64,000 bases of DNA from Actinostola sp. cb2023 (taxonomy: Eukaryota > Cnidaria > Anthozoa > Actiniaria > Actinostolidae): positions 79,501 to 143,500 of the forward strand of contig JAUJYZ010001107.1 in assembly GCA_033675265.1 (NCBI GenBank). Direction: 5' to 3'. A model generated the notes under the pieces. The model was not told the origin of the DNA. It was given only the letters and a program-made list of their open reading frames with translations, and ran no database searches. Numbering within the stretch: the first letter of the stretch is position 1; each line of letters opens with the position of its first letter. The translations under genes were made by a program, and so were the position numbers. Shown here one piece after another: positions 1 through 12,700 of this stretch.

Positions 1-535
1 TCGTTAATACGACCACCCCGTTAATACGACCACCTCGTTGATACGACCGCCTCGTTAATAGACCACTTAATACGACCACCTCGTTAATACGACCACTTAA
101 TACGACCACCCGTTAATACCCACGTTAATACGACCACTTAATACGACCACCCCGTTAATACGTTAATACGTTAATACGACCACCTCGTTAATACGACCAC
201 TTAATACGACCACCTCGTTAATACGACCACTTAATACGACCACCTCGTTAATACGACCGCCTCGTTAATACGACCACTTAATACGACCACCTCGTTAATA
301 CGACCACTTAATACGACCACCTCGTTAATACGACCACTTAATACGACCACCTCGTTAATACGACCACTTAATACGGCCACCTCGTTAATGCGATCACCTC
401 GTTAATGCGACCACTTAATATGACCATCGTTAGTACAGCCACCTCGTTAATACGGCCACCTCGTTAATACGGCCACCTCGTTAATACGGCCACCTCGTTA
501 ATACGATCACCTCGTTGATGCGGCTGCGCCGTTAT
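1..535. repeat. 17/30-bp minisatellite
   Basis: Tandem array of the unit CGTTAATACGACCACCT (17 bp) alternating with a shortened 13-bp version, which gives a clean 30-bp higher-order period between about 240 and 370. Towards 380-535 the units diverge (GCGATCACC, GCGGCCACC). The array starts before the window. The unit resembles, in reverse complement, the 17-bp unit of the array at 19485-20945. There is no coding potential. Confidence 0.95.
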
Positions 536-2090
536 AATGGCCACTTTAGTTTTGGCGCAAGAAAAGGTTCATGACTTGTCATGATTCTCTTGACATCAGT
601 GTTTCTTTAGCCGGCCAGTTGGTGTCCGGTTAACGGGGGGTTATCTAGATGGACGTCAGTATTGGCAAAAATTGGTGAAGCATATGAAAGTTAAGAATGT
701 GAGTAATACAGATCATAAAATAGATACAAAAAGGTTATATTAATTCATGTTAAATCAAATAAATCATTATGGATTCCTAAGCGTAAATATCAATTTAAAA
801 TTCCATAAAAAAGAAATAATAATAATAATAATCCTAACAAAGTTAAGATAAATCGTTTTATTAAATAACTGTAAGTTGGTCAATAGTTCAACCTAATCAT
901 TAGTATAACAGTATCGAAGAGTAGTGCTATCCTGGCCCTTCAAGCCAGACTTAGTCGTGCGAAGTTGGTCCATTTTGCCAGGCCAGTTTGGAAAGGAGAA
1001 TGGGTACTAGGCAGCTTATTATTCAGTTGGCTCTTCCATTCTCAGCCACACTGTCGTACGACGAGTCTGAAGGGAAAAGCTCGAAGTCTAAAGAGCTCGT
1101 AATCTGTGTCACCGGCTTTGCGCAGTCTCCAGGGCCCTCTCGTCTCGCAAATTCCATTTTGAAAATAACGAGAAGAGTGACCCTGGGGACGAGGTTGCTT
1201 TGCGCATGTCCTCTGAACACACATGACGTCAGATGACGTCACTTGTCACCGCCTAGTTTCTATATGTTATATAATTGTCTGCTCAAAATAGTTTATAAAA
1301 ATTATAGAATAGTAATTATCAAAATGATTGTATCATCGCCCTAAATCATATATTTTTCGTACTAGACTACGAGTATAATTATTTAAGTTGGTATTTTAGA
1401 CATCAATGCTGTAGTTCGATTTTCTATAAAAATTATACAAAAATAGAACACTAAACAAGGTGTAATCATTTTCCAAGTAATTGTATAGGCTGAGCTATTT
1501 ATTGCAATAGCAATTTTCCGAATTGAGAAATTCGTATTGTAAATAAAAAATTGAAGCGTAAAAGAACTTGTGTGTTTATTTATGGTCATTAGATATAGTG
1601 CACAAACTGAATGCGATGCAAGTAGTATAGGATGCCTGAACTGAGCCTGATTTTCTGTGGGACTTAACCTCTTTGCCCCCAATAATACCACCCCTCCCCA
1701 CCCCCCCCATATTTCCCGCCCCCCTTCTCTTTGCTAGTCCAGATTACCGCACCTCCCACTTCCTACTCGATTTTCCTCCTCGTTTTCCCAGAGCCCAGTC
1801 TTCTATGAACCACGTTACAGGCATTGGTGATGAACATTTTATATCAGCCTACCGGGATATAACATCATCATAGATTTTGACAGGGAATCAACCAATCAGA
1901 ACGCACGTACTATGTAAGCTATATTATAAAACATAGATACAGTACATATACATACATACATACATACATACAATTTACACACATACATACATACATACAT
2001 ACATACATGGTTTATTTGTTCTGCAGGTTAGTTTATAACGCAAGACTTAAGTCCTGATGTGGACCTGCCTATCTACTTATCGAAGGAGTA
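536..2090. other. non-coding DNA upstream of the first gene
   Basis: AT-rich sequence without a convincing gene. The stretch 988-1236 is open on both strands but has low coding character. It ends in a block (around 1190) resembling the CTGGGAACGAGGTT repeat seen at 14007-14084. A CATA microsatellite lies at about 1936-2009. A copy of the dispersed CCAATCAGA...TATTATAA motif lies at 1892-1930. C-rich low-complexity sequence lies at 1680-1740. Confidence 0.6.
1224..1241. promoter_or_regulatory. paired CRE-like palindromes
   Basis: Two exact TGACGTCA palindromes (1224-1231 and 1234-1241) are separated by two bases. This is the consensus CREB/ATF site in animals. They lie 1.6 kb upstream of the first coding exon and inside what looks like repeat-derived sequence, so a role in regulating that gene is only a possibility. 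Confidence 0.3.
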
Positions 2091-2450
2091 CAATGAGCTT
2101 GTGTCACCTGTCACTTGACTTTTTGAATTTTCACCGAAGGCAAACGAAAATATCAAAACTTGAAAGAGCATGTTATAGTTAGTAAAAGTGGAAAGTTTGA
2201 AGGAAATTAAGTAAATAGGGCAATAGTTACAGGCATTCAAACTTGAACTTTTTTGTATGAAAATGTATGTTGATACAAATCCTTCTCAAAGCGGGAAACT
2301 TTGAAAGCCTTTAACTTTTGTCTTATTTGCTTGATTCCTTTGAAACTTTCCACTTTTACTAATTTTAGTATGCTCTTTCAAGTTATGATATTTTCGTTTG
2401 TCTTCGGTGAAAATTTAAAAAGTCACGTGACAGGTGACACAAGCCCATTG
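2091..2450. mobile_element. foldback MITE-like inverted repeat
   Basis: Imperfect inverted repeat with arms of about 110-120 bp (2091-2215 and 2335-2450). The ends read CAATGAGCTTGTGTCACCTG on the left and the complement of CAATGGGCTTGTGTCACCTG on the right. There is no open frame between the arms. Flanks were compared for a target duplication and none was convincing. It lies about 400 bp before the start codon of the nucleotidase gene. Confidence 0.7.
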
Positions 2451-2863
2451 ATGCGTATATCCCGCGGATGACGTAACAGATCTATGATTAGCAGCTAAAA
2501 AGCACAGGTAGCCCGAGAATGCGATAGTTTCGACATCCTTTACCATTGTAGTACCTACTGAAAAAGAGGTCTATAGATTGTCAGTCTAGAGTAACAGGAC
2601 AGAACTGAAAAAACGCGAGTGGTGTTAGTGCCCCCTAATCATTTCTTGCTCCTATTTGTTACTATAGCAACAGCAATACTAGTTATCAGTCCCCGCTCAT
2701 ACACGTCATTGTTGACCTTCAGCAGTTATCGGTTATGTCACGCTTTTGACGAGAGTATTTTTGCAGCAAAGAATTTCTTCTGTTGCTCCGATTTCTACGA
2801 ATTTCACACGAAAACATGAACGAATACAGCTGACAGGCGTAGTGTAATTTATAATCCTCATTC
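2451..2863 (+). promoter_or_regulatory. presumed promoter and 5' UTR of the nucleotidase-ankyrin gene
   Basis: Region between the foldback element and the start codon. It has a TGACGTAA ATF/CREB-like site at 2469-2476 and a CACAGGTAGCCC copy of the dispersed motif at 2502-2513. No TATA box is obvious. The start ATG at 2864 has G at +4. Transcription start not identifiable from sequence. Confidence 0.35.
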
Positions 2864-3719
2864 ATGGGCTGTACGGCGAGTATCGAGAAAGATCCTGTTC
2901 TTGAGTCGGCGAAATTGAAAACGACGACCAGAAGATCAAAACATACAAATGAAGCCGGGTCTTTAGAAACAAAACAAACCTCATCAAAGCAAGATCCAAG
3001 GCCGACATCAATAGAAGATCAAGATGTAGAGAACGGGAATTACTTAGCACCTACGATTGAGACCCAGGGAGCAGGAGAATGTACGATTTCGGCGGGCAAG
3101 GTTTTGACTATCTTGCACTTCAACGATGTTTATAACATCGAACCTCGAGAAAAGGAACCGATCGGCGGAGCTGCAAGATTCGCTCATAAACTTGCTAGCT
3201 ACAGGCACTTGAATCCTTTGACGGTGTTCAGTGGAGATGTGCTCAATCCATCCATGAGTAAGTGTAGAAGTTTATTAAGTCTTAATTATGTTGCTGTTTG
3301 GGGGGTTTGTTTGCAATTTACTTTTTGTTGTTATCTGACAGCATTGCATAATAGCCCCATTTATCATTAGCAGAACCACCCACGTGTTTCTCGGAAAAAT
3401 CTCAGCATGTTTGAAAAACTTTACCGCGTTAGCAATACCTTTAAAGAAGTTAGATTTGATTATGTAAAGATATCTTGATAACCCAGTCAATCAACAAGTT
3501 ACATGTATTGTTGATCACGACATAATCCAGTTATAATTTTACTATCAGACAGTGTGACCTATCCTTGCTCGACCACTTGAACTTTGTCACCTACATGTAA
3601 GATAACAGGTTTATCAATAATAAAATAGATCAATCTGCTATTTAAAGCAATTTTTACACTCAGGTACTCAGGTGTAATAGTGATGGGGACATGTGAAGCT
3701 TACATGTATACCTGAGTCC

Positions 3720-3768
<49 letters not shown>

Positions 3769-6700
3769 TGCCCCCCTGGTCAGCCTTGCTGGGAAAATCT
3801 CTTTTTTGTGATTTTCTTTTCAGAATTTTAATGAGCAAGAAATGTAAACTTAATCAAGTTAGATGTATGTTTTACATCAGAGATGATCAGTGATGATGTT
3901 GTTTTGTTTCTTAGTGAGTAGTGTTACAAAAGGCAAGCATATGGTTCCAGTTTTAAATTCTCTTAACATTGATGTAGCCGTTTATGGAAACCATGACTTT
4001 GGTGAGTTTAAGATATTATTACCTATTGTAGCCCAAGGATGAATGGGGGAAGGAGCTGGTATGCATTTTCTCCAAAGTGTGCCTTGAAGTTGAGATGCGA
4101 GTGCTAGCTCACCACTCAACCACCTATTATGCTTGAATCCCAATATTCCCATGTATACCTTGGGTGTCACTCTCGTCCTCCCACACAGGAGATATTCATA
4201 TGTCTTTTACAGCAGTTTTCACACAGGTTCAGAAGTTCAAACTTCATTTGAGTGGTTTTATTGGCTTCTGTCAATCAAACGTGTGAACACCACTTGAGTG
4301 AAAGATGGCCCATCCCGAGTGTAGAGCGCCAACTTTGAAAACATGCACAAATTGTTCAACATGACACAGAAATACGGTTCAGCTACATGTATATAGCCCT
4401 CTGTTGGAGTGCCAGAAAGCTTGATTGACAGAAGACAAAAAAAAAACGAAGTTACTGTTTGGATTTCTGTGAATATTGCTGGACAGTGTAGTAAATAATT
4501 TTACAGTGTAATTATTGCGAGATATCCTTCATTCCATGTATCCAGCTTCTGCCGCAGATCTTTTTAGGTGTTCTTTCCATCCGTCTGTGGGGGAGGCTAT
4601 CATGAATCACCACAATTTTATTTGTTGGCAGATTTTGGAGTTGATGACTTGATTGAGTTCAATGAAGCTACAAATTTCCCATGGTTGATGAGTAATGTCA
4701 TTGATAAGACGTCAGATGGACCATTAGCCAATGGTGACATCACGAAGATGTTGGAATGGAATGGGACAAAGGCAAGTGTTTCAGTTATGGAAATATCAAG
4801 GCTACAAGTTTACATGCCATTGAAGCAGTTACAACTTGAGTTTCCTACTTTTTGTACACTCAGTTACTTTCAATACCTTTCTGACTTTAGAGTCGTTTTC
4901 GTAGGAGTAGGCAATTTATTGTACTGTGCCATGATGTATTGAAAGAGTTTGATTGGATGAGATGCATCTTCACGATTTTGGTTTGGTTCAGAAAGGAAGC
5001 CATTTGAGTGTCACGGTACCGTAGGTTTCCCACTCATACGGAAAACAACTCTAGTTGCATACATTATACAGTACATACAGTCTGAGCACACTGCATGATC
5101 AAAGGATTGCTGAATATCTTCTCCATATCATGTCGATACATACATGTACATATTCTATATGAAACCAATCTATATTTTAATATCTTTCATGTTTTGCTCC
5201 GCTATGTATAGATTGGTTTTATTGGTCTTGTTGAAGAAGAATGGCTTGCAACCCTTGCTACCATTGACCCCAGCGAAGTTATCTTCCAAGATTATGCTAC
5301 TCGTGGGACAGAACTTGCCAAGCAACTGCGGGACGAAGGAGCAACACTTGTCATAGCCATAACGCACATGCGGATACCCAATGACACGCGTTTGGCTGAG
5401 GCCTCTGTCGGCATTGATCTCATTCTTGGAGGTCATGACCACCATTATGAAGTCAAGGACGTCAATGGAATTAAAATTATCAAGAGTGGATCAGACTTTA
5501 GAGAGTTTAGTAAAATTACTATTAATTTCAGCGAGGACAATAATTTCAACATTACAGATGTTGAACGAATTGAAATTACTAGTGAAGTACCAGAGGATCC
5601 TGAGTTAAAAGCAGTTGTAGATAAATATATGGGTAAGTACATGTATGTACAATAACTCTGAGAGATGTGATGGTCTGTCTCCAGTTGCACGATAGGTGAA
5701 TAGCACTATCCACCGGGTAAGTCTTATCCAACAGATAAAACTGATGCAGTTATCCAATAAATTTTATCCTTTGGATAAGACTTACCTGGTGGATAGGGCT
5801 ATTCACCTTTCATGTGTTTAGTGTTTAGTGCTTAGGTTTGATCCCTGGCCTTGCCGCAGGTGATTACACATTGTATCCTTGGGTGAGAGCTTTGCTTTGA
5901 CATATTGCCTCACTCCATTCAGGTGTATATGATTGGGTACCTGTGAATAGTTGGGGTAACAGGTAGCTTATAACTGCTCAGGGCTACCTGCAATGGACTA
6001 GCATCCCATCCTGGGAGAGTACTGGTAGCAATACACCTTTATAGCTTCATTTTATACATTCTTTCATCTTTGCAAGGCCAAGATTGTAAAATTATTACTC
6101 ATGTAATTCTGCCATTCATGGCTTCACTGTTCACAGCATTATCTGTTAGCTGTCTGTCTTTGCCTTAATTCCGGTTGTCACTTGCAACGCAACCATATTA
6201 GAACTTGTATCATGTGTGTGGTTGTGCTTATGGTTGCCCATTGCCTGTTATCAACCTGTTGTCACGGGATATACATGTAATGCCTCTTATGTGTGTGTGT
6301 CGCTAAACATCTCACTCATTTATTGAGATTTAAGTGGTTTTGAAAGTGAATCGTATAATCACACAATGCAATGTTTTGCACACTAGACGTCATGAAGGAA
6401 AGCATGGAAGAAACCCTCGGCCACGTAGAAGTTGAGCTGGATGGTAGATTTGCAAGCTTAAGAACAAAGGAAACCAACTTAGGTATCGTTGAATACGAAA
6501 TAACAACTCGTCTCACTGCTTTATAATAATTATAATAATAATTTATTAATTATATCATTTTCAGGAAATTTTGTCACAGACATCATGCATAATGTATCTA
6601 AAGCTGATGTTGTGTTGCTAAACTCTGGGACACTGCGATCTGATGAATTACATCCTCCCGGTGTGTTTAAGAAGAAGGTGAGTTCACAGGCAGTGGGTGC

Positions 6701-9700
6701 AATAATTATTATACAAAAAAAAGTTATTATACAGTCGAAGTTCCCGTAAGCGACCACCTTGAGAATTCGAAAAAGTGGTCGTAACTAGAGCTGGCCGCTT
6801 ACAAGAATGAGCTCTCGTAAACTACCACCAACTGAAACAATGAGGGTGGTCGCATACGAGAGTTTATACAATATCAAAATAGCGGATGACCCATGCCGTC
6901 TGAAAATTAAGCTACTGTAATCAGAAAGCAGGAGAGCGGTAAGGTTATAACAAGTCACATCTATAAAGGTTCATAACTTCTGTTTATTCAAATCTATTCA
7001 CACACACACACACATCTCTAAATAATCAAACCTTCCGTTTATTACGACAGAGCCCAGAATAATGATTATGTAATCAAGGATTGATGTCTTTTATTAAAGT
7101 GTTGACAGACTCAAATCAGATTCTTTGAGTGGTCGCTTACGGGGCTTGAAAACAAAGGAAATGACCAGTTGGTAATTCCAAATAGTGGTCGTGGTCGCTT
7201 ACGGGAGCGGTCGCTTACGGGAGCTTTTCATTACATAGTTTTAATGGCAAGTCAAACAGGGTTTTATAAAGCTGGTCGTAACTAGAGCTGGTCGCTTACG
7301 AGAGCGGTCGTAAGGAGAGCTTTGACTAATATTTTTGAAATTTTTATTTTCAAAATATCAGAAAACTCGCAAAAGTGTCATAAATGTTTACATGTTCAAA
7401 CACAAACAACCCAATCATTGCTTCTGAGGATACTTAAATAATAAACAAACAGCAATACTGTGTGCGTCCCGCTAGATGCACCTGCAGCAATGTAGTAGTG
7501 AAACTACATTTGTAGTCCAGTCATCCTATGAAATTTTTGGGGTCAAGTTGGAACAAATTGCAACAGAAAGTTTCTCATCGCTATTCAACCAAGATGGGTT
7601 ACCTAAACAACATACTAAAAGTCCTCAAAAATCCCTTCGGTGGAACATGCCGAAAATTAGGATTAAAGATTTCGTGGTTTCACCACAGGGATCCCGCGTC
7701 GAGCAAAATAAATTATATTTAAACAAATACATTTATCCGACTTTTTTCTTTGATTTTTAATTTCCAAGATCTTCAATGTTATTTCTGTTGTGGTTGAAGT
7801 TAAGTTTATTAACACAAAAGTACTTGAAATGCAGGGGAAATGTCCCTAGGCCATGACCCTTACCACAGGGATCCCAATACGTAGAAAATTGAATTTTCAA
7901 TCAAAAAGTCGATTTCCTGCTTTATGTTTGATTGGTTCTTGGTTATTCGTTGCGTTGTATAGCCAAATTAGTCTATTCTAAGACTGTTTAACACTAATGA
8001 TTAATAATAATCAACTATTGAAATACAATGTGATAATAATTAAGATATAATGACCATAAGATAAAATATTATACTAATCAGAATTAAGATTAGCTTAATA
8101 CAACTAAAACATATTGTTAGTCAGACTTATCCAAACCAAGGTCTGACGTGCTGGAGTTAGAATAACTTTGGCCTTTGCATGTACCACATGCAGCCGAGCA
8201 ATCCATGTCGTACTTTTTGCACGTACAAGTGCAAGTGCTATCTGATCTGACTTGCAGCCATCTGATCATTTCAATTAGTATAGTGTGCTATGGGCTTGTG
8301 GTAATTCAGTTAGTGGCTTCCCATCCGCTAAGTGTCATCCCCAGTCAAAAGGCTGTAGCTGTTCGCAACCTCTTTCCATTCCTGGATCTGGTAGTACACA
8401 CGTATAGACTGTGGTCAGATTGCATCAACAGCTGAGAGTGGGTGGAAGGTTTTCAGGTTGAACAAATTACAATCCAGTGGCTACCTTTTGGCAAAGACGG
8501 GTGTATCGTAGAGAGTCTACAATTAGCCTCTCCTCTGAACCATCACTGTACAAATATCGAGAGAAGTTATTTCTCTCCTGCCACAATGATGTCTTCCTTT
8601 GTAGTTACAGTACCCCATGGTCGATCAAAGATTTCTGCTTTTTGAAGGAATCTGCATGGAATCTGTTTCAATATTTTTAAAGCTAATGCTTTGCCAATCT
8701 CATGGAGCCGTGATGTTGTGTCGCATCCTAGAATTGCATGCAGAAACAATAGGTTTTTGCACACATTGGCGCCTAGGGCAGACTTTGTCCTCTTTATGTT
8801 CCATACTCTCTTGTTCTGTGGCCTTGGCTTGGGATCTGGCTAGAAGAACAGGCCGTGCGAATCCACTTCAACATGATAACACAGTTTAGACTAACAGGTC
8901 GGTATCGTCTCCAACTAGTACACTAGCTTTAGTGTTCATCCTGACATTTTTCCGATTTCTGATATAATTTTTATGAGTTCACTGATCTTAATGTGATTTA
9001 TTATTATTAAAAATATCGTTTTTTATATTTTTTGTTTTTATTGTTAAGCGCTTTAGAACATTACATATTTTGCGCTATATAAATAAAGTTTATTTATTTA
9101 TTCATTTATTATGTTGAAGTGGATTCGCACGGCCTGTTCTCAACAAAATCGTGCAACTTGTCGCACAACATTGTTGCGTTGCAAGTTGCAGAGCAATGTT
9201 TCTCGTATTACCATCGTTCGTGCAACTTGTCGCGCAACACACTCCGTGTTGTAGGTTGCAAAATTTTGTTGCGCAAAGTAGAAGCTCTTTCTACTTCATG
9301 CAACAAAGTTTTGCAACCTGCAACTCAGAAAATTTAATTTGTTGCGCGACAAGTTGCGCGAACGATGGTAATACGAGAAACATTGCTCTGCAACTTGCAA
9401 CGCAACAATGTTGCGCGAAAAGTTGCATACTTTTGTTGCTCGTATTACCGCACCTGTTTTTGCACACACTTTATGCTTTGCATCAGCTTTAAAAATGATT
9501 GAAACAGATTCCATGCAGATTCCTTCAACAAGCAGAAATTTTTGATCGACCAGCGGGTATAACTAGAAAGGAATACATCTTTATTGCAGGAGAGAAAGCA
9601 CTTCTCTCTTTGTACAGTGATGATTCAGAGGAGAGGCTAATTGCAGACTCTCTACGATACACCCGTTTTTGCCAAAAGGTAGCCAAGTGATCGTAATTTG

Positions 9701-12700
9701 TTCAACCTGAAAGCCTTCCACCCACATCAGCTACTGCTACATACCACATTCTACGTGTGTACTACCAGATCCAGGAATGGAAAGAGGTTGCGAACAGCTA
9801 CAGCCTTTTGACTGGGGATGACACTTAGCGGACGGGAAGCCATGCACTTCCTATCCTAACTGAATTACCACAACCCCATAGCGCACTATACTAATTGAGA
9901 TGATCAGATGGCTGCAAGTCAGATCAGGTAGCACTTGCGCAGGTGTACGTGCAAAAAGTACTACCTGGATTGCTTGGCTGCATGTGGTACATGCAAAGGC
10001 CAAAGTTATTCTAACTCCAGCACGCGAGACCTAGCTTGGTTTGGATGAGTCTGACTAACAATATGTGTTAGTTGTATTAAGCTTTAAATGTTAATTCTGC
10101 TTGGTATAATATTTTATCTTATGGTCATTATCATAATTATTATGTGACTTTATTATTACTTAAGTCAGTATAAATATAACCTTAATGCAACCAATTAGAG
10201 TCATTTTCGTATGAGTGGGAAGTAGTTACGGTACGGTTCGTGCCGTGCAGTGACAGTATCGCGCCATCAACGTGCAGTGTGATTGGTTGAATACAATGTG
10301 TTCGATTCTGTACCGTTAGCGTAACTCCATACCGTAGGTTTCCCACTCATACGAAAACGACTCTATTATCATTATTGTATTTCAATAGTTGATTAATATT
10401 AGTCATTAGTGTTAAACAGTCTTAGAATAGACTAATTTGGCTATACAACGCAACGAATAACCAAGAAACAATCAAACATAAAGCAGGAAATCGATTTTTT
10501 GATTGAAAATTCTATTTTCTACATATTGGGATCCCTGTGGTAAGGGTCATGGCCTAGGGACATTTCCCCTGCATTTCAAGTACTTTTGTGTTAATAAAGT
10601 AACTTCAACCACAACAGGAATAATATTGAAGATCTTGGAAATTAAAAATCAAAGAAAAAAGTCGGATAAATGTATTTGTTTAAATATAATTTATTTTGCT
10701 CGACGCGGGATCCCTGTGGTGAAACCACGAAATCTTTAATCCTAATTTTCGGCATGTTCCACCGAAGGGATTTTTGAGGACTTTTAGTATGTTGTTTAGG
10801 TAACCCACCTTGGTTGAATAGCGATGAGAAACTTTCTGTTGCAATTTGTTCCAACCTAAACCGTAGAATGACTGGACTATTGTGCAAGCACATCTTGAGG
10901 GATGCACACAGGGAGCCCAAGATAATATGTTACTAAGCACAGGGAGCCTAACATGGTGTGCTCTACCACAGGAAACCCATCACAAAAAGACACACGCATA
11001 CCAATATGTTTTTATTACTCGGGCCCAGGCCGCAGGCCGCCCGAGTTAGAAAATGCGGATTTCGGTAGTAGTAGTAGTAGTAGTAGTTTTGTTCGGCTTC
11101 AAAATGACGAGTATGCGACGTATTTAATCGTATCCGGAGTTTCAAGATTACTCCGCAGATTTGAAAAGATAAAGGAGACACAGGACTCAAGTAGATTATG
11201 AATCTTAGTTTTGAAAGCAGCTGTAGATCTTCAAGCTATTAAAAGGTCAGCATTCTAGTTCATCGTTCAATGACTAGAAGTGGTAAAAGGACTAGAAGCT
11301 CGCTTAAAATATATATATTTTTAAACAAACGCGAGGCCGTTATCGGAACCATCTGACCTATGCAACCTCAAGACGTATCATGTTCGTACTCACCGGACTA
11401 ATAGTCTCCCTCGTCACTCAACTGTCACTGATTGTCATGACGTCAGAGAAATTATATTGTATTGAAGAAGATGTCCTTGTTTTATTCGACGTTCGAACCG
11501 TAACTCGAACCCGAACTCGATTCCAAACTCGACGTTTCGGGATCTGAAGCTAGAGAGGGGGCCTTTACACAAACTCATCAAAATCAAATCAATTGAACTC
11601 AAAGTCAAAAGGTAATCAAATGAACTCAAAGGCAAATCAAATGAACTCGACACATACATGTATATACATAGTCTCCCTCGTCACGCAACTGTCAGTCATT
11701 GTCAGGTCTCTCCTCGCGCAGCTGACATTGTCCTTGTTCTTCAACCAACTGGCATTCATTTTCAAGTACTTCCTCGAACAACTGACATTTTCCTTTTCAC
11801 AATGCCCGAGTGAACGCTCATTGAGCGTCTTGTTTATTATAACCCACAGGCTCTACCACAGGAAGCCCACCCAATATATTATACCACAACTTTACTACAG
11901 GAAGCCCATCCAATATATTATACCACAACTTTACTACAGGAAGCCCATCCAATATATTAACCAATGCACTCTACCACAGGAAGCCACCCAATATATTATA
12001 CCACAGGAAGCCCATCCAATATATTAACCTGCTGGCTCCACCACAGGAAGCCCACCCAATATATTATAGCACAGCTTTACCACAGGAAGCCCACCCAATA
12101 TATTATACCACAGCTTTACCACAGGAAGCCCATCCAATAATTAACCTGCTGGCTCCACCACAGGAAGCCCACCCAATATATTATAGCACAGCTTTACCAC
12201 AGGAAGCCCATCCAATATATTAACCAATGCACTCTACCACAGGAAGCCCACCCAATATATTATACCACAGCTTTACCACAGGAAGCCCATCCAATAATTA
12301 ACCTGCAGGCTACACCACAGGAAGCCCACTCAATAAATTATCCACAGTCTCTACCACAGGAAGCCCACTCAATATATTAACCCACAGTCTCTACCACAGG
12401 AAGCCCACTCAATAAATTATCCAGAGTCTCTACCACAGGAAGCCCACCCAATATATTAACCCACAGGCTTCACCACAGGAAGCCCACTCAATAAATTATA
12501 TACAGTCTCTACCACAGGAAGCCCACTCAATATATTAACCCACAGTCTCTACCACAGGAAGCCCATCCAATAATTAACCTGCAGGCTCCACCACAGGAAG
12601 CCCACTCAATAAATTATCCACAGTCTCTACCACAGGAAGCCCACCCAATATATTAACCCACAGGCTTCACCACAGGAAGCCCACTCAATAAATTATCCAC

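Noticed and set aside
1..535. TAATACGAC units resemble the first part of the phage T7 promoter.
   Set aside because: The rest of the promoter (CTCACTATAG) is never present; the match is part of a repeated eukaryotic minisatellite unit.
988..1236. 82-codon frame upstream of the nucleotidase gene.
   Set aside because: The other strand is equally open, no domain is recognisable, and its end resembles a dispersed repeat.
7476..7760. 94-codon frame and its near-identical copy at 10642-10920 (-).
   Set aside because: The two are the same DNA in the two arms of the palindrome; no domain is recognised and a frame shared by both arms is expected.
11525..11550. Possible second hammerhead core (CTCGACGTTTCGGG).
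   Set aside because: Although GAAACGUCGAG is present on the minus strand, there is no stem II hairpin and no CUGAUGA-like segment in place.
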